A stretch of DNA of 64,000 nt from Amphimedon queenslandica. Taxonomy: Eukaryota > Porifera > Demospongiae > Haplosclerida > Niphatidae. Location: assembly GCF_000090795.2 (NCBI RefSeq), contig NW_003546292.1:123889-187888 (forward strand), written 5' to 3'. Below the pieces are notes generated by a model. The model worked only from the letters and a program-made list of their open reading frames with translations. It was not told the DNA's origin and made no database searches. Positions 21,883-34,900 of this stretch are shown here, one piece after another (the first letter of the stretch is position 1; each line of letters opens with the position of its first letter). Both the position numbers and the translations under genes were made by a program.

Positions 21883-22988
21883 TAAAATAAAAATTATAAC
21901 TTGTGAAGTAGTGAACCTACTTCTCTAAACTATTGTTCCAGCTGGAGTGGGTTCCAGCACTACTGCTAATCCTTCACAGGACTCTTCACCTTTTCAAACT
22001 CTCTTTATGGTAAAGTTAAATACACAGCCTCTCCTTGAGTCAAGCTGAAATCAGATATGAATCATTGAATTTGGGTAAATCAGGTAGCTAAATCAATAAA
22101 AAATTAATCATGGAATCGAATCAGTCAATCAGCACACAATTAGGCGGTGCTGTGTAACGAACTAGCAATCACGTGAGCCACTAGCTAGCTATGCAAACAA
22201 GGTTTGAAGGCTATGCAAACTAGGGAGGCAACATGAATAAAGACAAGTAGATCTACCACTTTTGGTATTGTGGTGCGTTTTATTTGATATTTGGTGGCCA
22301 TGTAGAGCTATGATGTACCATGAGGCATGTGCATGGGCCCATATCTATGATTTGCCAAAATTTATCCCCTTCAAAATTACTTGTTATGCAGTAGACTTGT
22401 GTAATTACTATTAATGGTTCCTACCTCTATGCATGTCAAAACACATCCTTATGCTGTGTAGAAAAATCAATGCCATGCGGGCCCATGCAAAATAAACCAA
22501 TTTCTGAACAAATTTTTTAGCCCTTCTTAGCCCATACATTTAATTTTTGAGCTGATTCTGACTTCAAATTTTCAAATTATGGCTATGAATTTAAAAATTA
22601 GCTATGCTGTGCATTATCTGAAAAATAAATTGTACTACAATGTCTTTGTAGAAAGTTTTAAGCAGATTCCAGGCATAGTCATCAGCTTCTATCTTGTTAG
22701 TAGTGTGGGGGCTGTGGACCATGTACTTATGTTGTGTAGAAAGTTTGAGTTGATTCAGATCACAATTGAATTTGTTATGAATTTTTAAAGTTGCTCAAAT
22801 ATTGGGCCAAATACCGTATACCAATTTTGGGCTGATTCTGATCAAAATTGAATTTTTAAAGGTGTCATATGCTGTTGGCTAAGTAGTAGGAAGTTGTAAT
22901 TTTGAAATAACTAGACTGTGTATCTAATATATTGATGCTGAGCCAAGTTTTGAGTAGTAAAAGCAATTTTTGCCAAAGTTAGATGTAG
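21883..22988. other. Intergenic with diverged repeat copies
   Basis: Between the small membrane protein and the IP3R-like gene. It holds a second copy of AGGGAGGCAACATGAATAAA (about 22225), a half-MITE near 22335-22400 and diverged ~182-bp repeat copies from about 22500 to 22860. Confidence 0.5.
22500..22860. repeat. Diverged copies of the ~182-bp family
   Basis: Carries the family's internal motif in reverse orientation (GAAAGTTTGAGTTGATTCAG, near 22738) and related TTTTGGGCTGATTCTGATCA. Arranged as at least two degenerate units. Confidence 0.65.
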
Positions 22989-25900
22989 ATGGATCGTCCA
23001 GTGCATGAAGGTGACTTTATAAATCTGTTTTGCTCTGATGCTAGAGGCTTTGTCTTTGCTCAGTTTCCAAGGTATGTAGGTTCTTTTTTAGACTACATGT
23101 ACATCTGTCTCAGTTCCTACTTCTTTAAAAGATATAACTTCATGAAAAGTGTCCTATATGTTATCAAGAGTAAATAATACCCAAATTATTTAGAATTTAA
23201 TAATACCTTACTAGGTTTTAGTTACTCTTGTATTTGGTTTAGCTAACATGAAAGATAATGCATGGACTAGTGTGCATGGCTATATGCTTATATTTATTGT
23301 AGGTATAATTGTGTCAGTATATTTCCAGTTTCTGATCCTGAGCAGAAGTCTCAGCTGAAAGACCCAGTCATTCCAAATACTCACTGTAAGTACAGCATAT
23401 CACCAGTATTAAGACTTCAATTTCAACAAATGTTTGACAGCTTTCTGTATTTACTTGTAACCAGCAAAATTCCCCCTTAATAATAATATGTGGTACTTGT
23501 CAGATGTAGTTCTTTTTGTAGAATTTAGTAATAGAAATTGTGACACTGTCAGCTACATAGTTTATGCAATGAATATAGATTTTTTATTAATTAAAAGATA
23601 CTTCATTCCCTTCATAACAATATCATTATTATCTATCTTGACTGCCAGTTATGTTTTACCATAAATATGAGTAACACTAAGGTGACACTTTGACCTATTG
23701 CTGACTGTATAAGCAAATTGAAATGAAAGAACTGTGATTATTATACCAAAATACATGTATGCAAAATATAAAAGCTAACGGTCTAATTAACATAAAGTCT
23801 TATGATTTTATAGGCTCTACAGCTGAATTTTTGTATTTTTTATAATAATTATGTTAACAATACGAATGACATTAAATTATTGTGGTCATATTTTTAATAT
23901 TAGTTTAGTCTGCTTTACTATTAAAGTTGTGCTTTTTTAATTCTGTCTTATTTATTTAGTTGCGTCATTTCAAGTGATAGCAGAAAACTATGTCAGCAAG
24001 TAGGCCCTTAAAATGAATGATAATATAATTAATAAGCATTATTTCCCTTTAGCAATTCTCTTCTACAAAGAGTTAAGTTACAATAAATAATTTTATTATT
24101 GATTCTTATAAATAGAATGGCACATTTCCATCCCACACATGTACTTTAGTCTATGGACGCAAAGTAAAGGTACCTTCACAGTTCACACACATTGATTGTA
24201 TGCATAAGTCTATCCATCCTAATAGTTTCTTCACGTAGCATCCAATATGTACCTGTTGTATGATGAATCACCAAATAAAAGTGTAAGGAATAGAATTGAT
24301 CTCTATAGTGTTGATAAGATTGCATGTATAATGCACTTTAGGTGACTTTAACTTCAGAATATAATGAAAGGTGTCTATTTCGTATATTGCCATGCTCTGC
24401 CAACAAATCTAGAGGAGAGGATGTAAAATACAATTATTTAAAGCCCATGTACTGCATGTACATGTGTATTATAGGTAATGCCCAAGGATCAGATAATGTT
24501 AGAGTCTGTCAGTGAGAAGGGGAAACTTTTACTCTGCACTTCAAATATAGTGTCATCAAGGTATGCAGCATATATTTTACTGGAATAGAATGATCCATTA
24601 CCAATGAAACGTTAGTGTATTGCTGTTTTGTTCACCCATGCAGGTATGAGCTAAAAATGTGCAATACTGAGTCAACATTCATCATTTCATTGCACTCGTG
24701 TAATCATATTGAGCTACCTGATAAAGCTCTGAGAGTATGATAATTTTGTATTTATGACTGTCATTATGCGCGTATAAATTTAGGGTTGTGATGTTATAAT
24801 GCTGTTTAATTATGTACAAGAAGCTTATCTCTCAGGGTATGGTTCTGTAATAGGGGAATTCCTACCTGAAGCTATTAGAGGAGATCATGTTGCCACTGAA
24901 GGTACAGACTGTACTAATAACTGGATCTTATAATTTGTGTTTAAAGTTGGAGTAAGAAAAGTGAAATCTGTTAATGGCATACAACAGGAGCCTCCACTTG
25001 GTGGTGACTGTTTCTGGCAGTTTGAAAAGGTTCTATATCCACTTAATGGTATGAGTTACTAGTGCATGTACATGTATAGTACTACTGAGTATTAATATTT
25101 AATATATTTAAAGGTAATGCGATCAGTTATGGTGATCACTGCCGTATTAAGCATGTACTGACACAGCAGTATTTGGCAGTTACACAAAGAGGGCACGAAG
25201 AATGTGTTAGTTGGGATTTTCATGTACATTGTATTTATGCTGAACTTTAATTGCCCACAGCTAATGTTGAAAAGGATTGAAGCTGGTGGAACTACTGATC
25301 CTGAGATATCATTCAAGTTAATTCCTGATACTGAAGTAAGTCCTAACATCATTACCATTTTATTTAACAATATTTATGTATGTATTAGAGAACTGATGTA
25401 GTTACTAAAGGCTATTACATCAAGATTAACCATATTCAGTCTGGAATGAACTTATCTGTTCGTTGTAAGAAACTACATCATATATTTGTGTAATAATGTG
25501 ATACCTTAATATACATAGCTATTCTTCATAGTTATAGGAATTCAAAGTGGTTTAAGGTAACCGAATAGTATCAAATGTTATAAATAGATTAGCCTGTATC
25601 TTAGCTTGGCCTTGAAGATGATAAGGACAATAGCAGACAGTATTTTCAAATTACAGAAGTATGTGAAAATGTACATGCATGAATTTATAATATGATTTAT
25701 TGCTATGTACATGTAGGTGAAACCTGGTGTCATTCATGATTTTTATTACATATGTGGAGTTAACTCACAATTGAGAGAGTCCATGCAAAATGTATGCACA
25801 TGCATGTACATATAATCCAATGTAATTTGTACATTGTCTTGTTGTTTATCCCTTTAGCTCATGGCGGTTTCAAAGTCTTTCAGTTATCCTCCTTCACTGG

Positions 25901-28900
25901 ATGAGCTAATTCAAGTGTTGGGACAGTTTTTGGAGTGGTTTCAAGGAGAAGGATGCTTAGACAGGCACAATTTGAAAATGAAAGCATTCAAAAAGTCACA
26001 AGTAATAATGCAAAAGTGTATTGAAGCTTTTAAATACGTATTACTTTTATAAAGGGAATTGATCTCCTAATTGGGTTTTTGCATGAATCTGAGTCACAGA
26101 AGTACAAAGAAAAGTATATTTTAAGCAACGTATCAATGTTTTAATAAATTGTTTTTAGCTTTAGGTACTTGAACTTTGAGAAGTTATGTGATGCAATAGC
26201 AGATGTATTGCTAAAATTTGTAAGTTCAACTAAAAGCAAAAGTCTACTCTATCTGACAGAGGAAAAATTTATCAATATTCTTCTAGCAAAGGTAAATCAA
26301 GAAGATTGACTATACCATTGCTAGTTTCTTAATTTACAGTGTATTAGTAACATTAAATTTAAGAGGTTTCTTACTAACTTAGCCTCAAATGAAAGGTGAA
26401 TGCCTACTTACATCTCTTTAGTGTTGCCTCTATCTCACATAGTATTGCTGCTTCAAGGATAGTACAGAAAATCAATCTGGATGAAATGCTACTTTTATTG
26501 AAAAACACTGTATGTTATGCATGTACTTGTACTTTTTTATTACTAGGTTTCACTTTGATTTATCAGCGTGATTCAACTTTTTTGGATTTCATGGGCAATG
26601 TTTGTTTAAATGCTGGTAAATCTGTCCAAGGTAGAAAATTATAAGACATGCAATGATATTACTATTGTATTACAATTAGATGCTATTTGTAAAGGCCTTA
26701 TGGCACATGACATGGTTTGTTACAATTATTTTAATTGTTTGTTTATATTTTGTGTTTGCAGAGCACTTTTATGCAAACTCAGATTAAAGAAGGAGTCATT
26801 TGGTTCATCCATCCAGAAAACCTCATTGGCCCGATTTCTAGTATTTGTTCAAAGGTAAAAATGATAATACACGTATAACTGCATGGTTTCTAGCCCATGT
26901 CTCTTTTTTTTCTCTTGTAAATTACTGATATATTTTTATATTTTAGGAAACTTATAGTTCTAACAAAAAACTATGTGACTTTTTTATTGCACAGCTCAAG
27001 TTCTTTAGTCAAGTGTTTAAAGTATGCACAGTACATGTATGGCAATACATTTGTACCCTCAATTTGTAGGGAGTAAATACAGAGGCTATTGACTTGATTA
27101 AATTTGGGACTTTTGATGAAGTATTGATAAGTATTGGTGATCCTGATCTTCATCCACTAGTGAAATCAGCATATATTGACTATGCTGCATCCACTTACAT
27201 TAGTAATTGGGTTCAATCTGATGGAATATACTTTTATAATATCAGCCACACTTTTGTGAGTATGCATAATCTGTTTCCCACAAAATTTTGGCTTCATGTA
27301 GTGCTCAGCTTTTAGTTAGTGGTCTTTAGAAGTTGCTGAAAAATTTAACAAAATATCCCTCGCCAAATTTGCCAAAAATGACTAGAAAAAATTCTCCATT
27401 TTTATTATTTTCCCTGATGCATATATATGTTCTTATGTTGTGTAGCAAGTTTGAACTAATTCTGATTAAAATAAGATTTTTTACGAATTTTTAAAGTTAC
27501 TCAAAAATCAGGCCAAAGTCCCTGTACTATATTACAGGATCTTTGGCCAAATTTTGCTAAAACTGACTAGGAAAAAATTCATCATTTTTATAATTTTTCT
27601 GATACATATATGTGTTTTTATGTTGTGTAGAAAGTTTGAGCTGATTCTGGTCGAAGTTGGATTTTTTATGAATTTTTGAAGCTGCTTCATATGCTATTAG
27701 TCTCATCAGCTTTTAAAGCATGATTTTTTGCTCATGTATCATGCTTGTGAGACTCACAGAGCTCATGTACTTTGACAGTATTTTGTGTCCCCATTCCCCA
27801 ATCATACATGTACATGTACGTGTGTTTATTCTAATTGTTAATGCATTATTTTTTATCATGTAGTTGTGGGAACCAATGTGTCTTCATTCAGGGAAAAGAG
27901 GTGATTTTGCTAATGCATATACATGTGCATGTGCTGCTATCAAGCAAAGGGAAGAAATCAAATGCTTAAAAGATTCCATTTCTTCATTTTTAATTCAAAA
28001 CAAGGTTAACATCTTGTGTATTTTTTCATAAAAATGAAAATACTTGTAGGCTTTGTGTGCTGAAGAAGAGACTGGAGGTCATAATGAACTCATTTATCAT
28101 ATGCTGACTGTCATTGAATCTCTAGTTTCCCATTGTTTTTACTGGAAGGACTCTGATGTTTCCGGACTCATAAGTATATTAATGGAGATCCTTGATGGAA
28201 GAACTGACCTCCCAAAGCACGGTAAAATGGCCAACAAATTTCAGTCATTTATTTCGTTTTCCATTAGATTCTTTTCCTTGGAAAGTTGCTGAATATCAAA
28301 AGGGAGAACGTTACAATTACAATGAAAATAATCATAAAATTTTTCGGATTAAACTGAAGTAATTTTCAAGGATTATAGCACAATTGTATTAGATTTTAAT
28401 GTTAGAGTTGTTCATATTCTCCAACACTTTTTGGAGATGTCAGTATTCGCTGCTTTAGTGGTCAGTTTACATTATAATCCTAATATTGTGATAATACTTT
28501 TCATGTAGAATTTGATGCAGGATTTTAAATACATGAAATCTGAAAGCATGGAGGTTTCATCAACTGACAGCTATACACCAGTCAATAGCTCTCTTGCTGC
28601 CTTGCTCTCTCAGAACTATCAGCTTAATAAACAAGATCCAATGTTAGTGTAATATTAAAGTGACTTCCAGAAATTTTAAAGAAGCTCTTATTTAGGATTG
28701 CTGCTTTTGTATGTACTAGACTAAAAGATATGCTCTCAGTTTCTTACAGTTGCTTTGGTACTGATAAAAGTGAAATTAAAGACATCCTCATTGATCTGTT
28801 CCATTATGAAGACGATGATCTAAGATTGTCAAGTATAACACTGCTTTTTGATATGCATCAAGTAAGCTTCAAAATATATTTTTAATCACGAGTCCTCCAT

Positions 28901-31900
28901 TGTATTAATTGCATATAGAAAGAGAGTAAGTTGTTCTATCATGCCTCTGTATCATGCATAGTCACACAAGAGTCAGAGGACATAAATTCATTCATGTATT
29001 CTCATGCATCATTCTTTGATCAGTCAAAAATTTTGATGAAAATGTTGCAAGGAGCAACAACACCAGGGCACGGTGAGTATTACAGCCTATGCGCATGTAA
29101 CTTGTGTCTCTATTAATTGTAGAACTTTATGACAGTACAGTTCAAGTCCTGAAGAAGATTAGGAGTTTGTGTATGGTGGACAATGATGAGACAAGACCTC
29201 ATGCTAACAATCAGAATATTGCATTATGTTCAGGTACAAGTTTATCAGCTTATATTTCCCTGACTAACTTCCTAAACCCTCATAGGCTTATTGTCTGTTC
29301 TATTAGTATATGTTCAAAATTTTTGTATGACAGAAGACACTGGCCAACTTGATCTCCTCACACTAGCTCTAAGCAGCATGCAGGCCATTGTTTGTGGCAA
29401 TGCAGGGGTGAGGGTTAAAGATGATTTGTGTTTATTTTATTGAAATTTAAAGGCACAAAGGAAGTTATTCGCTGCATTAGTAGATATTGCTAAGCCAAAG
29501 ATAGCTATAGCTGCACTGGCTCGACTAATGACTGAAGTACTACTTTGAATGTAATTCATTTTTAAAATTTATTTTCTTAGATTCTTTCTGGCAATGAGCA
29601 GTTGTGTCTCACTTTCTCAGAGGTTACTGTTGCTCAAATTTTTACAAAAGCAGCAACTTCTAATAATCCAGAGTGTTTTGAGTTATTTACAACCTTAGAA
29701 ACTATAATGAAAGTAGGCTACCCCTTTTGCTGTTTGTTCTCCTACTCTAAAATACTCTTCTATAGCCATACAAGTTTAATACTGTTGTACTGTTAAAGAG
29801 TTATCAAAAATTGATAGCTACAATAGTTTTTGAGCATCGAGAGGAAAGTTTTTACAAGATATTAGCAAGCAACTCTCAAAAGGAAAGATCAAATGTATTA
29901 AAAGATGTTAGTTATATACATTTTACTAAAATATTAAAGGGTAAGTCCGGTGTATTTTTGGTGAATTTTTTTTATTGGCTTAATATGATTGCCTGACCAT
30001 AATAATGATGTATTCCAACTCCCATTGTCTAAAAAAATTTTTTCACTGAGATTTGAACCTTCAAAGATACTCATTTTTATTACTTCCTGTCGGTGGGTGT
30101 GGCTAAACGTGACGTCACTAGAGGCATAGATGCAGATAACTCCATTCCTTTATAGGGGGAAATAATCCTTTATTCTCATGTCTAGTAATGTAATATCACT
30201 AATTTAAAGATTGGGATCACTAGCTTTCATTATTCCAAGCATGCAACTGCAAGAAAATGTCATAATATTACAAGTAGGCAAATTTTCTTGTTTGCTATTT
30301 TGAGTCTTTTTCTTGCAGTTGCATGCTTGGAATAATGAAAGCTAATGATCCCAATCTTTAAATTAGTGATATTACATTACTAGACATGAGAATAAAGGAT
30401 TATTTCCCCTATAAAGGAATGGAGTTATCTGCATCTATGCCTCTAGTGACGTCACGTTTAGCCACACCCATCAACAGGAAGTAATAAAAATGAGCATCTT
30501 TGAAGGCTCATATCTCAGTGAAAAAATTTTTTTAGACAATGGGAGTTGGAATACATCATTATTATGGTCAGGCAATCATATTAAGCCAATAAAAAAATTC
30601 ACCAAAAATACACCGGACTTACCCTTTAACTAATGAAAATTCTTTTAGGATAGTGATGATCCTGATCAATTGCTGAAGCTATTGACTATGACTGATTTAT
30701 TGGCTACGACTTCTGAAGGTGAATGTAGACATTCAGAAAATATTTGTCAGTCAATATTTTCCATTGAAGAATTAGTCAAGTAATTATTTGATTTTATATT
30801 ATGCAGTAAGTAGTATATTGAAATGCTCATTTTGTAGCATTATTTGTAATCCTGAGATCCCGTTTGACAGGAAGAAACCTTTTGCTCGTATTCTTTATTG
30901 CAGTTACCAGAGATCAGAGGGAAAGTCATTATTGACACTTGTTCCTTTAATGGAAAACAGGTTTCTGACCCTACCTGTGTATAATTGACTGTCTATATTA
31001 TAGTTGTTTTTGGAGTCATGTAGAAGAGTGTTCAATACTACTCGGTTTGGTGTCTAAGAGGTTGTCATTACTCAGAGATAAAGAGTTGGAGCTGGTGAAA
31101 ATTAGAGTTCGGATATTATTCAGTCAACACTACAGCTTTTTGGTATGTTGCATGTTCAAATACAGTGTCTTTTTATCATGTCCTCTTTCATTAATTTTGT
31201 TTGTAGACTTGGAATGAGAGAAGTAAAGAATTTGATGTTTTTATAACAAGCGATTGCAATGGAACAATCTCACTGTCATCTTTGCTCTGTTACTTGCTTG
31301 ATGGGCTATTCCCAGTGATACAGTCCTTTTGTATACAAGTATTAGCAGCAAACTCTCAATCTAATACAAGGGGACAGGAATACTCTTGTTTGCTATATTG
31401 TCCTTCAGTAATTGCTACTCTAAAACTGTTCAGCGATTCCTTCTTGGTATGTTAGCAGTACACTAATATTTATACGTGAAATGTAATTGTGCAGGAGCTA
31501 CTCTGGCATCATTCGTCTGTGTTTATGACAACCCCTGAAATGGTACATTACTGGACTTTGTTAGTAGATCTAATGGCTAGTGTACTGCCTTTGGATGAGA
31601 TTGACAAATTAAATGAAGTAAAACTACCGTATAACACTTTATTTTGGCGGTGCTTTATTTTGGCAATTTTGCTGTACAAATGTAATTTGCGGTTTTTAAT
31701 TTGGCAATTTTTGTGTACACGTGCATTACTGAGCATGTGCATTAATGATTGGCAGTTTTAATATTGGCGATTCTGCTTGCAAACTGCCAATCGCCAAAAT
31801 AAAACTCCGCCAAATTAAAGTGTTATACGGTATTATAATTATTATGAAATGATGCTTGGACCTTTTTATAGGCAAGAAATGCTTTGTTTTTAAATGAAAG

Positions 31901-34900
31901 TAAATATCTTGTGAGTTCAGGGTTGCATTATTTAAGCGATGAGATTGAGCTCAATTCTCAATTTCAAAAATTTATCTCAAACTTAGAAATTACTTATGAA
32001 GGAAGTGACCCTGGTCACACTAGAAGTAAGGGATTGTATTAAATTATAATAATATTTATCAAATATCAATTATGACTGTGTGTTATAGATCTTCATGTGT
32101 CTGGTCCTAGTTTTAATGAACTGATGAAATTATTTACTGGCGAAAAAGAATGCCCAGTACTTCTTCCCTTGATGGGGTAAGGTTTATGCAATAGTATAGT
32201 AATAGTAAAGATTACATGATGCTAGTGTAATATAAAAAGACAATTGTAGCAGTAATTTTTTATTGTAATTTTATAAAGGCTCTCAAATTTGGGCCAAAGA
32301 CCCTTTGTAGTACAGGGTCTTTGGCCAAATTTTGCCAAAATTAAAAACAGAGAATTTTTAAAAATAATTTTCTCTGATACATATACATGTACTTATGATG
32401 CATAGAAACTTTCAGTTAATTTCAATCAAATTTGGATTTTTACAAATTTTTAAAGTTGCTCAAAATATTTTGCCAAAAATGGAAAGGAAAAAAATTGCCA
32501 TTTTAATAATTTTTTCTGACACATACATGCACTTATATTGCCTAGAAAGTTTGAGCTGATTCCGATCAAAGCTGGATTTTTAATGAATTTTAAAAGTTGC
32601 TCCAAAATTGGGTCAAATTCCCTGTACTATAGTACAGGGTCTTTGGCCAAATTTCACCAAAAATGAAAAGGAGAGAATTTTTCATTTTTATAATTTTTCC
32701 TGATGCGTATGCATGTACTTATATTGTATAGAAAGTTGGAGATGATTCCGATCAAAGTTGGATTTTTTGTGAATTTTTAAAGTTGCTCCAAAATTGGCCC
32801 AAAGTCCCTGTACTATAGTACAGGCTATTTTGTCATGAGAGAATCGTCCATTTCTATTACATTTTTTGATGTGTATTTATGTGTAAATTTTAATTATTTA
32901 TGCTGCTTTAATGACCTGATTTTATGTTCTTGTTGTATCTGCACTAAACAACTGTTAATTTCCACAGGATAGTTGATCGAAAATATCACCTACCATTGTC
33001 ACTAAGAGAGAGAGCTAACATTGATTTTGTCTTGCTAACGTCGCTGAGACTTTTGGTTGGTGTCATTGATGGCAGGATAAAAAATGTCAATCAGAAATTG
33101 ATGAAATCCAATCCCGAACTGTTTGAAAAGTAAAACCTTTGGTAATTTAAAGAAATAAGCAGCTAATAATAATACTTTATAGAGAGTACAGTAAAAAAGT
33201 GAAACCTATGCAAGATGCACTAATAGAAGCAGGTGCTCATGAAAAGGTATAATGATCGATATTTATAATAATTATTATTTCTACTATGTCTATATTTATT
33301 GATGTACTATATCCAGAATGATGTAGATTTTTTCTTTTGATTTTAATTGGCAGATCATTTTTCTTCTATTTCATCCAAAAGATGAGATTTTAACTCAAAT
33401 TTTAGCATTTTTATCCAGGCTTCTTCACTTTGGTAATAAGAATTCACAAGAAAAACTTAGTTAGTTGGCACAGTGATGATTTTTCCTGTTAATTATAATC
33501 AGGTCATTTGATTTCTGATACACGGATCTTTGCATGCATCAATAAGCTTTTAAAAGGTGCCACTGGCACCCTAAGTCAATCATACTACAGGTATTATTAT
33601 GCATAGTTAATTGTGTGATATTGCTTTTGTGTAGACACAAAAATTATTCTAGAGCATCATCTAGTGCACGCTGTGTGAGACAATCACAAGAAGTTAGTTG
33701 CTACTATTATATTGAAATAACCAGGGATTTTTTGTAGAGTGAATTAGGGCATGCCATATCTTCTGAAACAGTGGTTAGTTCAAGAAGTATAGTCATTGCT
33801 TATATGATTATATTTACTGTTGTTATTATTAAAGAGGCTAGCATCTCCTGTAATAGTTGAAATAATTGGAGAGACTATGGAAGCTACTTTTTCTAGTGAA
33901 TTAGGAGAGATGACTTCTGTTTGTGCTTATGCTTGTATAGAAAGATTTAGACACTTGGTACAGATAAAATGATCATTAAGGAATACTGTACTGACTGTGT
34001 TATAATAGAAAACTAGTTTCAATAAGGCCAGAGAACAAGCTGTTGTAGTATTGGATGTGATTTCATCCATATGTGATGGACAGAATCAAGAGATGCAGAA
34101 TACACTTAGAAAGCAAGAGAATGATTTCTTTGTAAGAATAAGTACACGTATACCTATTATGTTTCTGTTCTTTAGAGTGTTAATATAGTGTCCTTAGTTA
34201 CTGTGCTCTTCCAGACTCTAGCTGAAAACTATAATAAGTACTTGTTTATTCCTACCAGGAAAGCAATTCAAGTATATTAAAGTCACATTTGCCTGTAAGA
34301 CCCTTTCCTTTTCTCACAGGCATTGATTGAGATGTGTGCTGGTAACTTTAGCAATCGAGAAGTTGCTTGCAAGAATCAAATAGTCAACTCTATCAACATT
34401 ATATTGTCTTGGAGTCATGCTGCTACATCAGCAGAGGTATGTGTAGTTTTGTGCATAATTATGGTCATTGACTCTAAATTTATTGTCACTGGGTTAGGCA
34501 CGGGAGCTCTTCAGTATTAAATCTTCAGCCATTGAGCTCCTGGAAGTGATGATTGAAGAAACACATAGTGAGTCGAAGAATTTTGCTCATGGAATTGCAC
34601 AGGATCTATGCTTAAAAAATATTTTATTAACCATGAGAAAAATCTGGGTAAGAGATTTATAATATTTTGTAAGCATTTTTTGTTTTACATATGCATAGGA
34701 GTTGCATCATTGTCACTTTTCAACAAAGAGAATTAGGTCTGATATACCTGTTTTATTCAGGTAAAGATACCAGTTGATGCACATGCATCCATGTATAGAG
34801 ATGGTTTACATTAATTTTATTGTATTTATACAGGGCTTATCATGTATTGAGAAAGATTGCTGACTATACTGATACACCTGTTAAGAAACTTGGTGATTCA

